Below are positions 55,619 to 63,972 of a stretch of 64,000 nucleotides of DNA, in pieces. The stretch is from Candidatus Saccharimonadota bacterium (GTDB taxonomy: Bacteria; Patescibacteriota; Saccharimonadia; Saccharimonadales; UBA4665). Where the stretch lies: NCBI GenBank assembly GCA_027459325.1, contig DAIDIO010000001.1, positions 62,001 through 126,000 of the forward strand. The letters run 5' to 3'. Position numbers and translations under genes: made by a program. Each line of letters begins with the position of its first letter. Positions within the stretch are counted from its first letter, which is position 1. The notes below the pieces were generated by a model that worked only from the letters and a program-made list of their open reading frames with translations, ran no database searches and was not told where the DNA came from.

Positions 55619-56101
55619 GTGAATGAAAACCAAACAATAAAACCGATTAGACCAACCAGAAAGCAGAAGGCGCTGCTGGATTTCATAGCCGAATTTATTG
55701 CTGAGAACGGCTACAGTCCGAGCTATAGGGAAATTCAGGACGGGATGGGTTATGGATCTATTGCTACGGTTGCTATACACGTAAATAACCTCATAAAACG
55801 TGGACATTTAATTAAGCGCAGCCGTTATGCTAGGTCACTCGAACTAACCGCTAGTAGTCAGCCTACGAAGATAACTACCAATGAAGTAGCGCCCAGCGAA
55901 GAAAAATGGCTGGTAGAAAAAATAGAGCATGCTTTTAAAGAAGTAGAACTTAATGCCACCGATCTAACCCTCAATAGTCTTGACCATCTATATGTTCTAA
56001 TCGGTGCCCTCAAAGTTTTAGGCATGGAAGGTGCCGCTCAGAGTTTTATGCCACGTCTGACCGCCTTAAAGCAGAAACAGGCAGCTACGAGGACGGTTTA
56101 A
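55619..56101 (+). CDS. LexA-like winged-helix DNA-binding protein without protease domain
   Basis: 160 aa from GTG 55619; earlier in-frame ATGs lie inside the hydrolase gene. PTRKQKALLDFIAEFIAENGYSPSYREIQDGMGYGSIATVAIHVNNLIKRGHL is the LexA N-terminal DNA-binding domain. The C-terminal 80 residues (EEKWLVEKIEHAFKEVELNA...) are helical and contain no Ser-Lys S24 protease or Ala-Gly cleavage site. So it can bind DNA like LexA but should not self-cleave. Directly upstream of a B12 riboswitch. Target unknown. Confidence 0.8.
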   Translation: MNENQTIKPIRPTRKQKALLDFIAEFIAENGYSPSYREIQDGMGYGSIATVAIHVNNLIKRGHLIKRSRYARSLELTASSQPTKITTNEVAPSEEKWLVEKIEHAFKEVELNATDLTLNSLDHLYVLIGALKVLGMEGAAQSFMPRLTALKQKQAATRTV

Positions 56102-56183
56102 AAGCACCGTTTATCTGCGGTAATTAATACTATATCTAGCGCTTTATCTGAGTGCTAAACTACTAAATACATTTAACAAAATA

Positions 56184-56260
56184 TGCTGGAAATAGGTGAG
56201 AATCCTATACTGTGCCGCAACTGTGAAGTAAGGTTAATAACTTGCAAGTCAGATACAGCA
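56184..56260 (+). ncRNA. Cobalamin (B12) riboswitch aptamer
   Basis: The conserved core is readable: GGAAAT then AGGTGAGAATCCT (P3-like stem TAGG/CCTA around TGAGAA), TACTGTGCCGCAACTGTGAAG, and the B12-box-like AAGTCAGATAC. An outer stem TGCTG (56184-56188) pairs with CAGCA (56256-56260). These blocks occur in the order and spacing of the cobalamin riboswitch family (adenosyl- or related cobalamins). The B12 box has one base fewer than the usual GTCAGGATAC. Confidence 0.87.
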
Positions 56261-56306
56261 AATAAAGAAAAGTCTCTCGAGCAGGAGCAAAGATTACAAA
56301 AGCTTA

Positions 56307-56335
56307 GCCCCTGTCCGATCACAGAGGGTGTTTTT
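56307..56335 (+). terminator. Riboswitch expression platform: terminator hairpin covering the ribosome site
   Basis: CCCCTGT (56308-56314) can pair with ACAG-A-GGG (56321-56328, one bulged A), and the stem is followed by TGTTTTT running straight into the ATG at 56336. The 3' arm contains AGAGGG, the only Shine-Dalgarno candidate. The hairpin can therefore block both transcription and translation. CAGG at 56282-56285 could pair with CCTG (56310-56313) as a competing structure. Confidence 0.7.
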
Positions 56336-57751
56336 ATGTTAGCTATTGAATCGGTAGGTATTTATGAACGTCAACCGCAGTCGGAAATCTACGGGCGGTC
56401 TTTAAGCAGCATATATCGGCTCGGTAGATTCATGGTCAATAAAGCCATTACTGAAGTCATTGATAGCCCGGAGGCGTGGCAAGCCAAAGCTGAATTTTAT
56501 ACATCCGTAGAAGAAGGCTTTGGCACCGACAGCGAGCTAGGTGGCGGCTTAGAGGTTCGTAAATTTGATTATTATCCGGTCCGTGATGGAAAGGTAATGG
56601 CAGCCGATTTAAAGACTGCTATTTCCGATACGACTAAAGCCGGACTAATCTGCGCCGAGGACAAGGCTGAGACAGAAGAAGCCAAAGGCGACACCAGGTT
56701 TTTACCGCAGCTCGTACGGTCTAGATGGGATCATTACAATGCGCTTGAGACCGACAAGATGGTAAGGGGCGAAACCGATTACAACACAAGAATTGTCATT
56801 TCTCCATTTCCAGAAGAAGCCGCCGCAATCAGTGGCGATGCCTATTGGCGGGGCATTGGTTACGTGCCGAGTCTAAGACGAGGCTTTGTTCAACTGTACT
56901 ACGCTGGTGATCAATTTCTAGCCGGTTCTTTGTCTTTTGATGGCAGCGATAAAAGCCGCATAAGAGAAGTGTCTGCAGAACATAATGTAGATATACCCGT
57001 GGATGAATCGACGGATAATTGGCTGCAGTATGCCATTACCGGTAACTATAGCGAAGAGGAGGCAAGGCAACTAGGGCTTTTAATCGCCGATAGCTGCGCG
57101 GACCCTAAGTACCAGAAAAGTACTAACACGGTCGAAGTTACGGCCTCACATCGGGCGGTTATGGAAGAAGCCTTTAATAACTCATATATTCACATTTGCG
57201 AATCTTTGTTTAAAGGTTACCAAACGCCGGCAGCTAGAAGTCTTATCAGGCAGTTTAGCCTTAAGGCGGCGCAATTTAATGATCGATACAAAACAGCCTT
57301 AAAAGAAATGGCTACAGATAAAACCCGCTTTTCCGATAAAGAGGCGATTATTCTCCACGAGTTATTAGTTTATTCAACAATTGAAATGATGCGCGCCCTT
57401 CATTTAAGAAGCAGCCACTATTCCGTTGACCGTTCGTACGTGCCGCCCTATGAGTACATGCGTATGCAGGCGCTCAGCACTGAATCATTTCAGTCGATGT
57501 TGACAGAGTATGGCGCTGAAGGAGCAAGAAATAACCGTAGCTATTCTGCCTGTGGTTTGGAAATATCTTTAGGAAGAGAAGGTGGTATATTCGATAAACC
57601 GGGTCAGGTTTTCGGAGGGCTGTCTTCAAGCGAGGATCGCTATGGGAGTCGTTACTTCAAATGCTCTAATGGCCACTGGAACTATAGGCCACAGAATAAA
57701 TTAATAGATAAATGCCAACACCAAAATTGTAAGGCTAAAGTTAAGTGTTAG
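56336..57751 (+). CDS. Unknown protein under cobalamin riboswitch control, C-terminal zinc-finger-like
   Basis: 471 aa from ATG 56336; an in-frame ATG at 56183 would translate through the riboswitch and is rejected. No family recognised, no signal peptide or membrane segment. No B12-binding DxHxxG motif and no ribonucleotide reductase or transporter motif were seen. The C-terminus (FKCSNGHWN ... KCQHQNCKAKVKC) has Cys/His spacing of a small zinc ribbon. The middle is acidic and helical. Regulation by B12 suggests an isozyme or stand-in for a B12-dependent function, or a B12-uptake factor; both are inference. Confidence 0.7.
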   Translation: MLAIESVGIYERQPQSEIYGRSLSSIYRLGRFMVNKAITEVIDSPEAWQAKAEFYTSVEEGFGTDSELGGGLEVRKFDYYPVRDGKVMAADLKTAISDTTKAGLICAEDKAETEEAKGDTRFLPQLVRSRWDHYNALETDKMVRGETDYNTRIVISPFPEEAAAISGDAYWRGIGYVPSLRRGFVQLYYAGDQFLAGSLSFDGSDKSRIREVSAEHNVDIPVDESTDNWLQYAITGNYSEEEARQLGLLIADSCADPKYQKSTNTVEVTASHRAVMEEAFNNSYIHICESLFKGYQTPAARSLIRQFSLKAAQFNDRYKTALKEMATDKTRFSDKEAIILHELLVYSTIEMMRALHLRSSHYSVDRSYVPPYEYMRMQALSTESFQSMLTEYGAEGARNNRSYSACGLEISLGREGGIFDKPGQVFGGLSSSEDRYGSRYFKCSNGHWNYRPQNKLIDKCQHQNCKAKVKC

Positions 57752-57814
57752 CACAGCATCAGAAGGTATAATTATTGACATGCATTACGTTCATATAATA
57801 GTTAGAACGGACTG

Positions 57815-58405
57815 ATGATGGCCCGTATCGGTATATATTCTGGCAGCTTCAACCCGGTTCATTCAGGGCATATTGCCTTTGCTCTTCAGGCTCTGCAAAC
57901 AGCTAATTTAGATAAAGTTTACTTTTTGCCGGAGCGACGACCTAAAGCCAAGCAGGTAGAACATTTCGGTCATCGGGTGGCTATGATAAAGCAGGCTATT
58001 AAGCCTCACCCTAAGTTTAAGGTTATAGAACTGACGGATATTAGCTTTAGTATTGAGCGAACGCTGCCCAAACTACAAACCTTATTTATGGGTGACGAAT
58101 TAGTTTTTCTGGCCGGCTCAGATGTTGCTCAGCAAATGATCACTTGGCCCAAAATTGACAGACTTTTAGCCAGCAGTGAACTGGTCATTGGCATGCGCTA
58201 TGGACAAGATAAGTTTGAACTAGCCGAGTTTATTTCCGACTGGCAACCAGTTCCTAAAAAGGTAACTATTCTTGATGCCTGGGCGCCCAAGGTATCGTCA
58301 AGTAAAGTTCGGGAAGCTCTCAGAAATAACCGCTCTGAGTCGGGAATATTAGCTAGCGTAGAGAGATATAGCAACAAGAACTGGCTGTACGTATCGTTAG
58401 CTTGA
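57815..58405 (+). CDS. nadD: Nicotinate-nucleotide adenylyltransferase
   Basis: 196 aa. GIYSGSFNPVHSGHIAFALQAL carries the GSFNPxHxGH motif, followed by KVYFLPERRPKAK and FLAGSDVAQQM, with SSSKVREALRN as the ISSTxIR motif. It makes NaAD from nicotinate mononucleotide for NAD synthesis. A start one codon later (ATG 57818) is possible. Two TATAAT boxes lie upstream at 57767 and 57794. Confidence 0.88.
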   Translation: MMARIGIYSGSFNPVHSGHIAFALQALQTANLDKVYFLPERRPKAKQVEHFGHRVAMIKQAIKPHPKFKVIELTDISFSIERTLPKLQTLFMGDELVFLAGSDVAQQMITWPKIDRLLASSELVIGMRYGQDKFELAEFISDWQPVPKKVTILDAWAPKVSSSKVREALRNNRSESGILASVERYSNKNWLYVSLA

Positions 58406-58566
58406 CAGCCCATATCTCGTTTGTTAGGATAAGCACTATCGTTTGAAACTTCATGCGTAAGTTTTAAAGAGACAAAAAATAAAATCAGCTTAAATCAACT
58501 AACTTTAACTACTAGTAGTGTTGTTAGTCGATAGGCTTGTTAAAAACAAAAGGGTGAGTTTTTAAA
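58406..58566. other. Intergenic region after nadD
   Basis: 161 bp, AT-rich, no gene, RNA signature or strong hairpin recognised. Its right end holds GGGTGA (58552-58557), the likely ribosome site for the small frame that follows. Confidence 0.4.
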
Positions 58567-58659
58567 GTGTCCGTCAAAATCAAAGTAGTTAGCAGCACGT
58601 CCACTAAAATTAAAGTCAGGATTAAAAAACCTAACTGGCAAGAGTATTTATACTACTAG
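58567..58659 (+). CDS. Possible 30-aa basic small protein
   Basis: A GTG-started frame of 30 codons with GGGTGA 9 bp before it. The product starts MSVKIKVVSSTSTKIKVRIKK and ends WQEYLYY, is strongly basic, and contains the repeat VKIKV / TKIKVRIK. The stop overlaps that of the convergent thioredoxin gene by two bases. No family recognised; it may be chance, but the ribosome site and biased composition favour a real gene. Confidence 0.45.
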   Translation: MSVKIKVVSSTSTKIKVRIKKPNWQEYLYY

Positions 58660-59330
58660 CTTTTAGTATTTGTAGTTTTGGCTTTAGAAGCGAGAGCGGC
58701 GTTAATGAATTTCTGGAATGAGGCCAGACTTTCGGTTGGCTGGATTTGTTTACCGTCAAGGTAAAAAGTTGGCGTAGCATTGATACCGAGTTTATTGCCG
58801 TAGGCGAGGTCGGCATCCACCAGGTTATTAACTTTGGATGAGGCATAGTCAGAGTTAAACTTTGAGACATTTAAGCCAAGCTGTTTAGCGAATTGATCAA
58901 AATATGGTAAGGGATCAGACGCGCCAATCCATGAACTGACTGTTTCGTTACTGTCGTAGTACTGAATGTTCGATTGGTAAAGTAAGTCGTGCATTTGCCA
59001 GTACTTATTCTGCAGCCCGGCAGCTTCTGCAGCTCGTGCCCCGGCAAAGGCATTAGGGTGAATGCTGGTCAGTGGAAAGTTTACAAATTGGAAAGTGATC
59101 TGAGAGCCGTACTGCTGCATTACCTGGTTTAGTATCGGGTAGTATTGACCACAGTATGGACATTGGTAATCACCGTATTCAACGAGAGTTACTCCGGCTT
59201 TGCCTTGACCTTCTACGTGATGGGTTAAGGTTGCGCTGCTACCGCCAGAATTACTGTGGTTAGTTATTAAAATAATTCCTATAAAGACGATAACCAAACC
59301 GGCCAGGACTGCTAAAAATCGTTTTGACAC
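58656..59330 (-). CDS. Membrane-anchored DsbA-family thioredoxin
   Basis: 224 aa. An N-terminal anchor (FLAVLAGLVIVFIGIILI, about 4-21) precedes a DsbA-type thioredoxin fold with the CPYC active site in VEYGDYQCPYCGQYY, and the cis-Pro loop GINATPTFYLDGKQI. It acts outside the membrane to form disulfides. The secretion-cluster and surface proteins here are cysteine-rich and are plausible substrates. Confidence 0.92.
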   Translation of the reverse strand: MSKRFLAVLAGLVIVFIGIILITNHSNSGGSSATLTHHVEGQGKAGVTLVEYGDYQCPYCGQYYPILNQVMQQYGSQITFQFVNFPLTSIHPNAFAGARAAEAAGLQNKYWQMHDLLYQSNIQYYDSNETVSSWIGASDPLPYFDQFAKQLGLNVSKFNSDYASSKVNNLVDADLAYGNKLGINATPTFYLDGKQIQPTESLASFQKFINAALASKAKTTNTKS

Positions 59331-59399
59331 CTACTTAATCTCCCAAACTTAAATCTGTTAATTTCAAGTATAACTCAAGGCAACTATTCGGGCTAGATA

Positions 59400-59405
59400 T
59401 ATAAT
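59400..59405 (+). promoter_or_regulatory. -10 box of the CBS-domain gene
   Basis: Perfect TATAAT with 7 bp to the ATG at 59413; no Shine-Dalgarno between them, so a leaderless message is expected. Confidence 0.5.
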
Positions 59406-59412
59406 GTAGTTT

Positions 59413-60375
59413 ATGAGCAGTAATTTTATCTTAAGCATTATATTTTTTGGCCTAACTGGACTGGTGGTTGTTATCCGAAAGACCTACTTTGAAATACCAC
59501 TAACTGAACTTAAAAAACGCAGGGATTTAGGTGAGGGAAGTAACGATTCTTTAATTAACCTACTTAAAAACGCAACCGCTCTTAGAACTCTTTTATGGAT
59601 AAAAATTGCCGGCACTTTTTCGCTTGGCGCAGTTCTTTTAGCCCGCTCTATTTCCTTTTGGCTGACGTTTGTTGTTATTAGTTTACTAACTTATTACTTC
59701 TTTTCATTCCTGCCTCACACTAAAATAAGCCGGTTTGACCGGCGTCTCAGTCAGCTATTTATTCCGGCTCTTGATTGGTTCTTATCCAGATATGCCAGCC
59801 AAGTTAACCGCTTGAGCCGGCCGTTATCTAGGCACTACAGACAGGCGGATCTGCCCATTTATGATCAGCAGGATTTATTGCAGCTTTTAAAGGATTTATC
59901 CAGAAGAACTGATCAGAGGATTGGACCCGAACTGTTGCTTAGCCTGCAGCGGACTTTTAGCTTAAACGACCGGTTTGTTAAGGATTTCATGATACCGGCT
60001 AAAAAAGTCAAAAAGTTGCTGGCAAGCGACGTCATTGGTCCGGTTCTTATTAATGATTTGCATGAAAGTAACGAAGGTCTGGCTGTTGTCCGGGAAGAAC
60101 CGAAGGGTGAGATCGTGGGCACGCTGTCTATTGCTGATTTAAGCATCAGGAGCCAAGGTGTTGTTGCTTCACATATGCAAAAAGACCTCTACTACTTAAA
60201 CGAGTCAGCAGTAGTTTTAGAAGTTATAAAAGCCTACTACGAGACCAAAAGTACTTTCTTTATTGTTCAGGATGCCAGCGGTAAGTTCGTTGGCCTGGTT
60301 ACGCTTAGTAGTGCGCTCAAGCAGTTAACAGGCCCGATAGAACAGCTCAATAATCAGGAATATAGTAAGAGGTGA
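59413..60375 (+). CDS. Membrane protein with CBS-domain pair (CorC/hemolysin-like)
   Basis: 320 aa. Membrane segments about 4-22 and 61-100 precede a cytosolic part with RFVKDFMIPAKKVKKL, which resembles the start of CBS pairs in CNNM/CorC proteins, and a second CBS motif (FFIVQDASGKFVGLVTLSSAL). CBS pairs sense adenylates. The N-terminus lacks a full DUF21 domain. Possible ion transport or regulatory role. Confidence 0.7.
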   Translation: MSSNFILSIIFFGLTGLVVVIRKTYFEIPLTELKKRRDLGEGSNDSLINLLKNATALRTLLWIKIAGTFSLGAVLLARSISFWLTFVVISLLTYYFFSFLPHTKISRFDRRLSQLFIPALDWFLSRYASQVNRLSRPLSRHYRQADLPIYDQQDLLQLLKDLSRRTDQRIGPELLLSLQRTFSLNDRFVKDFMIPAKKVKKLLASDVIGPVLINDLHESNEGLAVVREEPKGEIVGTLSIADLSIRSQGVVASHMQKDLYYLNESAVVLEVIKAYYETKSTFFIVQDASGKFVGLVTLSSALKQLTGPIEQLNNQEYSKR

Positions 60376-60401
60376 AGTGATAGCCAAAACAGATGGCTAG
60401 A

Positions 60402-60410
60402 TGATAGAAT
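60402..60410 (+). promoter_or_regulatory. Extended -10 promoter of aspS
   Basis: TGA followed by TAGAAT (60405-60410), ten bases before the ATG at 60421; very short leader expected. Confidence 0.45.
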
Positions 60411-60420
60411 AGCCTTAATC

Positions 60421-61731
60421 ATGAGAATACTAAGCAACCAGGTTAAAGACCATATTGGCGAGTCCATATTTATTGAGGGCTGGCTGCATAAAAAGCGCAT
60501 ACTTGGTGGTCTGACATTTATTAATGTGCGCGACCGGAAAGGGTTGACGCAGGTGGTGCTGGATAGTAAAGAAGAAGTTGAGAAATTACGTGGTCTGCAA
60601 ATCGGAACGGTTCTAAAGGTTGACGGTAAGGTTGTTGAGGAGCCGCGGGCGCCGGGCGGAGCCGAACTACACGAGGCTAAACTTGAGGTGCTGGTGCCGG
60701 TCACCAGTGAGCCGCCAATTGAAATAGATAAACCGATCCCTCACAAATCGGACAATCTCGATACTCTGTTTGAGTACCGGGTACTTAATGTTCGAAACCT
60801 TCAGGAACAAAAGATCTTTAAAATTAGAGCTAATCTTCTTAAGAATTTAAGAGACTATTTAAACGGTAATGACTTTATAGAGATCCAGACTCCGAAAATT
60901 CTGGCTGAAGCAACCGAAGGTGGGGCCGAGGTTTTTAAGCTTGATTATTTCGGACAAGTTGCGACGCTTGCCCAAAGTCCGCAGCTGTATAAGCAGATAA
61001 TGGTCGGGGCGTATGAGCGGGTCTATGAAATTGCTCCAGCTTTTAGGGCCGAACCGAGCGCTACAACCAGGCATATGAGTGAAGTTATGATGCTCGACAT
61101 TGAAATGGGTTTTGTGTCTTCGCACGACGAGGTGCTCGATATGGTTGGCGGTATGACCAGTTATGCCCTTAAAAAGACCTATGAAACTATGGCTGACGAC
61201 CTAAAGTCTTTAAATGCTCCGGACTTAGTTTTAGCTGACAAAGTACCGCGTGTAACCGTAAAAGAAATTCATGAGCTTTACTCTAAAGCCAACAAAACTG
61301 ACACAACTAGCGAAAAAGATTTGATTCCGGACGAAGAGCGCTGGATATGTGATTACGCTAAGAAGAATTTAGGCTCTGAACTGGTTTTTGCTACCGAGTT
61401 TCCGGTAGAGGCAATGAAGTTTTATCATCAGATTAATCCGGCCGATGAATCAACCGTTTTGTGGGGCGATCTGTTGTTCCGCGGACTGGAAATTGCTACC
61501 GTACCGCTTCGGGAATATCATCATGACAAGCTGATAAAACAAATGCAGGCCGCTGGGTTAGACGTATCTCATCCCGGTTATAAATACTACCTGCAAGCTT
61601 TTGAGTTCGGCCTGCCTAACCACGGCGGATGCGGCTTCGGAGTTGATCGTTTGGTTGAAAAAACTATTGGTTTAAATAACGTTAAAGAAGCTACCATCTT
61701 CCCGAGAGACATTAATCGTCTAGCGCCTTAA
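60421..61731 (+). CDS. aspS: Aspartyl-tRNA synthetase, archaeal/eukaryal type (probably non-discriminating)
   Basis: 436 aa, far shorter than the bacterial type (about 590) because the GAD insertion domain is absent. N-terminal OB-fold anticodon domain (IFIEGWLHKKRILGGLTFINVRDRKG), class II motif 2 FRAEPSATTRHMSE, QSPQLYKQIM for Asp recognition, and motif 3 GCGFGVDRLVEK. Such enzymes often charge tRNA-Asn with Asp too, for amidation by GatCAB; no gat genes are in the window. Confidence 0.92.
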   Translation: MRILSNQVKDHIGESIFIEGWLHKKRILGGLTFINVRDRKGLTQVVLDSKEEVEKLRGLQIGTVLKVDGKVVEEPRAPGGAELHEAKLEVLVPVTSEPPIEIDKPIPHKSDNLDTLFEYRVLNVRNLQEQKIFKIRANLLKNLRDYLNGNDFIEIQTPKILAEATEGGAEVFKLDYFGQVATLAQSPQLYKQIMVGAYERVYEIAPAFRAEPSATTRHMSEVMMLDIEMGFVSSHDEVLDMVGGMTSYALKKTYETMADDLKSLNAPDLVLADKVPRVTVKEIHELYSKANKTDTTSEKDLIPDEERWICDYAKKNLGSELVFATEFPVEAMKFYHQINPADESTVLWGDLLFRGLEIATVPLREYHHDKLIKQMQAAGLDVSHPGYKYYLQAFEFGLPNHGGCGFGVDRLVEKTIGLNNVKEATIFPRDINRLAP

Positions 61732-61777
61732 GCCAAAATTTCTACCAAAATACTTACAGTTATTAAACAGGCTGAGC

Positions 61778-61786
61778 TGGTACAAT
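61778..61786 (+). promoter_or_regulatory. Extended -10 promoter of the aldo-keto reductase gene
   Basis: TGG followed by TACAAT (61781-61786), with AGAGGAGGG near 61803-61811 before the ATG at 61816. Unlike several neighbours this gene keeps a strong ribosome binding site. Confidence 0.5.
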
Positions 61787-61815
61787 TAAGCGGAAATTTA
61801 AAAGAGGAGGGTAGT

Positions 61816-62793
61816 ATGGACATGCGAACTCTTGGCGGTGAGCTGCAGGTGTCGTCAATTGGCCTTGGCTGCATGGGTATGAGTGATTTCTACGGTACAG
61901 CCACTGAGGACGAAGCCATAAAGGTTATTCACTATGCGCTGGATAACGGCATTAATTTTCTCGATACCGCCGATATGTACGGGCCGTTTACTAACGAGCA
62001 GTTAGTCGGCAAGGCAATTAAAGACCGGCGCGATTCCGTCATTTTAGCCACTAAGTTTGGTAACGAACGAAGTCCTGACGGTAAGTTTTTGGGTGTTAAC
62101 GGTAAACCGGAATACGTCAAAAAGGCTTGCGAGGCTAGCTTGAAGCGATTAGGCGTTGATCATATCGATCTTTATTACCAACACCGGGTAGATACGACAG
62201 TACCGATTGAAGACACTATTGGTGCAATGGCTGACTTAGTTAAAGAGGGCAAGGTCAGATATCTTGGCATGAGTGAAGCTGCCGCCGAGACCATCAGACG
62301 AGCCGCTAAGGTTCATAAAATTACTGCGCTGCAAACCGAATATTCACTATGGACGCGTGACCCAGAAGAAGAGATCCTGGAAACCGTTCGGGAGCTTAAC
62401 ATCGGCTTTGTCGCCTATAGCCCACTAGGCAGAGGCTTTTTAACGGGTCGCTGGAAAACCCCCGAAGACCTGCCTGCTAACGACTGGCGGCGTAATCAGC
62501 CCCGCTTCCAGGGCGATAACTTCACCAAGAACCTAGAGTTAGTAGAAAAAGTGCGTGAAATAGCCGGTGAAAAGCACGTTGAACCGGGTCAGTTAGCGCT
62601 TGCTTGGGTACTAGCTCAAGGCCAGGATATTGTGCCGATACCGGGTACAAAACATATTGAATACTTAAAGCAAAATATTGAAGCCACCAAGATCAAGCTA
62701 TCCGAAGAAGATATGGAGCGGCTCAATGAGGCGGCACCGGCTGGTTTTGCCAGCGGCGATCGTTATCCGGATATGTCAACAGTTAATCGTTAA
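61816..62793 (+). CDS. Aldo/keto reductase
   Basis: 325 aa TIM-barrel NADPH oxidoreductase. [12 protein letters not shown] at the start, catalytic tetrad in LDTADMYG (Asp, Tyr), LATKFG (Lys) and YYQHRVD (His), and NADPH-binding [15 protein letters not shown] near the end. Typical of the group related to YhdN and plant auxin-induced AKRs. Substrate unknown. Ends overlapping the convergent LssY_C gene by 11 bp. Confidence 0.95.
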   Translation: MDMRTLGGELQVSSIGLGCMGMSDFYGTATEDEAIKVIHYALDNGINFLDTADMYGPFTNEQLVGKAIKDRRDSVILATKFGNERSPDGKFLGVNGKPEYVKKACEASLKRLGVDHIDLYYQHRVDTTVPIEDTIGAMADLVKEGKVRYLGMSEAAAETIRRAAKVHKITALQTEYSLWTRDPEEEILETVRELNIGFVAYSPLGRGFLTGRWKTPEDLPANDWRRNQPRFQGDNFTKNLELVEKVREIAGEKHVEPGQLALAWVLAQGQDIVPIPGTKHIEYLKQNIEATKIKLSEEDMERLNEAAPAGFASGDRYPDMSTVNR

Positions 62794-63616
62794 GGTGAAT
62801 GACTTTCATAATACCGTCTGTATGTAACTCGCCCCGCCAAGTCCGATTAACTAATTTATAGGGGTTATCCAGTTTAATTTCGTCGATTTTTTTAACTTTG
62901 GTGACTTTACTGATACCGTCTATGATTAGCTCACGTTCCTTATTAGTGTCAGGATCAACCATATGCGTAAGTTGCCAATTGTGCTTAATAGGCACCAGTC
63001 CGATGTCTAGCGAGGCAGCCCCGACCCACAGAAGTTTATCGCCAAAAACGTGAGCTTTTCGGTTATGCCAATGAATGCTGTGTGGAGTCAGCGGGTGTTT
63101 AGCATCAAAGGTGGTTGCCCAGAACCGGACATGATGCCGGTTAAAATTAGTTTTTCTGACTGGCATGCTAAAAGAAATATCCTGACGTCGGCCAAATAAA
63201 TATAAGTAGCTCATTGGTGAATGAAGATATCGTCTGTTGAGAACGATGCTTAAGATTTGTTTAATAACCGAGCTAGCATTAGTCGGATCAGATTTATTCC
63301 AGCCGGCTTTTTCCATAGTCATAATTAGTTCACGCCTAGTACAGATGATGCCAATGTTGAGCGGGTCAGAAGCAAAGCCGTCTGGGGTAACGCAGTATAG
63401 CGGTAGATGTTTTGGCGGGAGTATTATCCGCCAAATTCTGATTAAAGCCGGTATTAATACGTAAGCTGCCACGCCGTAAGTGAGCAATAATGCGATCAGA
63501 TAGGGTAAGTGTTTGTTAAAAAAGGGCAGAGTGTATTGCCAGGAGACTACAGCAATAACAATGCCGGGTATGAACACTGCCAGTCGCTTTAAGAATTTAA
63601 CGAGAATTTGTACCAT
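62783..63616 (-). CDS. LssY_C-domain membrane protein
   Basis: 277 aa. Two N-terminal membrane segments (about 9-29 and 35-60) precede an LssY C-terminal domain: [56 protein letters not shown] and [11 protein letters not shown], then [11 protein letters not shown]. The domain occurs alone or fused to PAP2 phosphatases and DedA proteins; function unclear. Confidence 0.85.
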   Translation of the reverse strand: MVQILVKFLKRLAVFIPGIVIAVVSWQYTLPFFNKHLPYLIALLLTYGVAAYVLIPALIRIWRIILPPKHLPLYCVTPDGFASDPLNIGIICTRRELIMTMEKAGWNKSDPTNASSVIKQILSIVLNRRYLHSPMSYLYLFGRRQDISFSMPVRKTNFNRHHVRFWATTFDAKHPLTPHSIHWHNRKAHVFGDKLLWVGAASLDIGLVPIKHNWQLTHMVDPDTNKERELIIDGISKVTKVKKIDEIKLDNPYKLVNRTWRGELHTDGIMKVIHLND

Positions 63617-63702
63617 CTAACAGATTATATATTACACGATTGGTGGGCATTATATCATCGTTAAAATTACTGCGGCAAAAACGTTTATGCTAAAATATCT
63701 TC

Positions 63703-63972
63703 ATGCAACCTGAAACTTCTCCTGTTGAGCAACCACCGGTTGAGAGTCCGGTCCCGGATCCGGCTGCCCAACCAATGCCTGCCGAAGCATTGCTTCCAGC
63801 TACTCAACCGGCCCCTGATAAACCAGCGCCAATCGATAACCTGGCGCCCCAAAAAGCTAATGTTTCTAAATCTGCGAAAAGTTCTAATCATGTGACTACG
63901 GCCATTATTGCTACCGTCATTATTGTGATAGTTCTAGCCGTCCTTGCGGTTTATGCCTACACAAAAAAATAG
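63703..63972 (+). CDS. Small proline-rich tail-anchored membrane protein
   Basis: 89 aa. Residues 1-58 are Pro/Ala/Glu-rich and disordered; a single membrane segment (about 63-85, TTAIIATVIIVIVLAVLAVYAY) ends in TKK, so the protein is likely tail-anchored with the N-terminus in the cytoplasm, or the reverse. No family recognised. The next 28 bases to the window edge show no gene. Confidence 0.65.
   Translation: MQPETSPVEQPPVESPVPDPAAQPMPAEALLPATQPAPDKPAPIDNLAPQKANVSKSAKSSNHVTTAIIATVIIVIVLAVLAVYAYTKK

Noticed and set aside
55591-55620. Possible LexA-type operator before the LexA-like gene
   Set aside because: GTACAGTAAGTGTC shows no convincing dyad and matches neither the Gram-positive CGAAC-type nor the CTGT-N8-ACAG SOS box.
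56183-56335. In-frame ATG at 56183 that would extend the B12-controlled protein by 51 residues
   Set aside because: The extension is a translation of the riboswitch aptamer and terminator. The ATG at 56336 directly follows the platform and has AGAGGG at suitable spacing.
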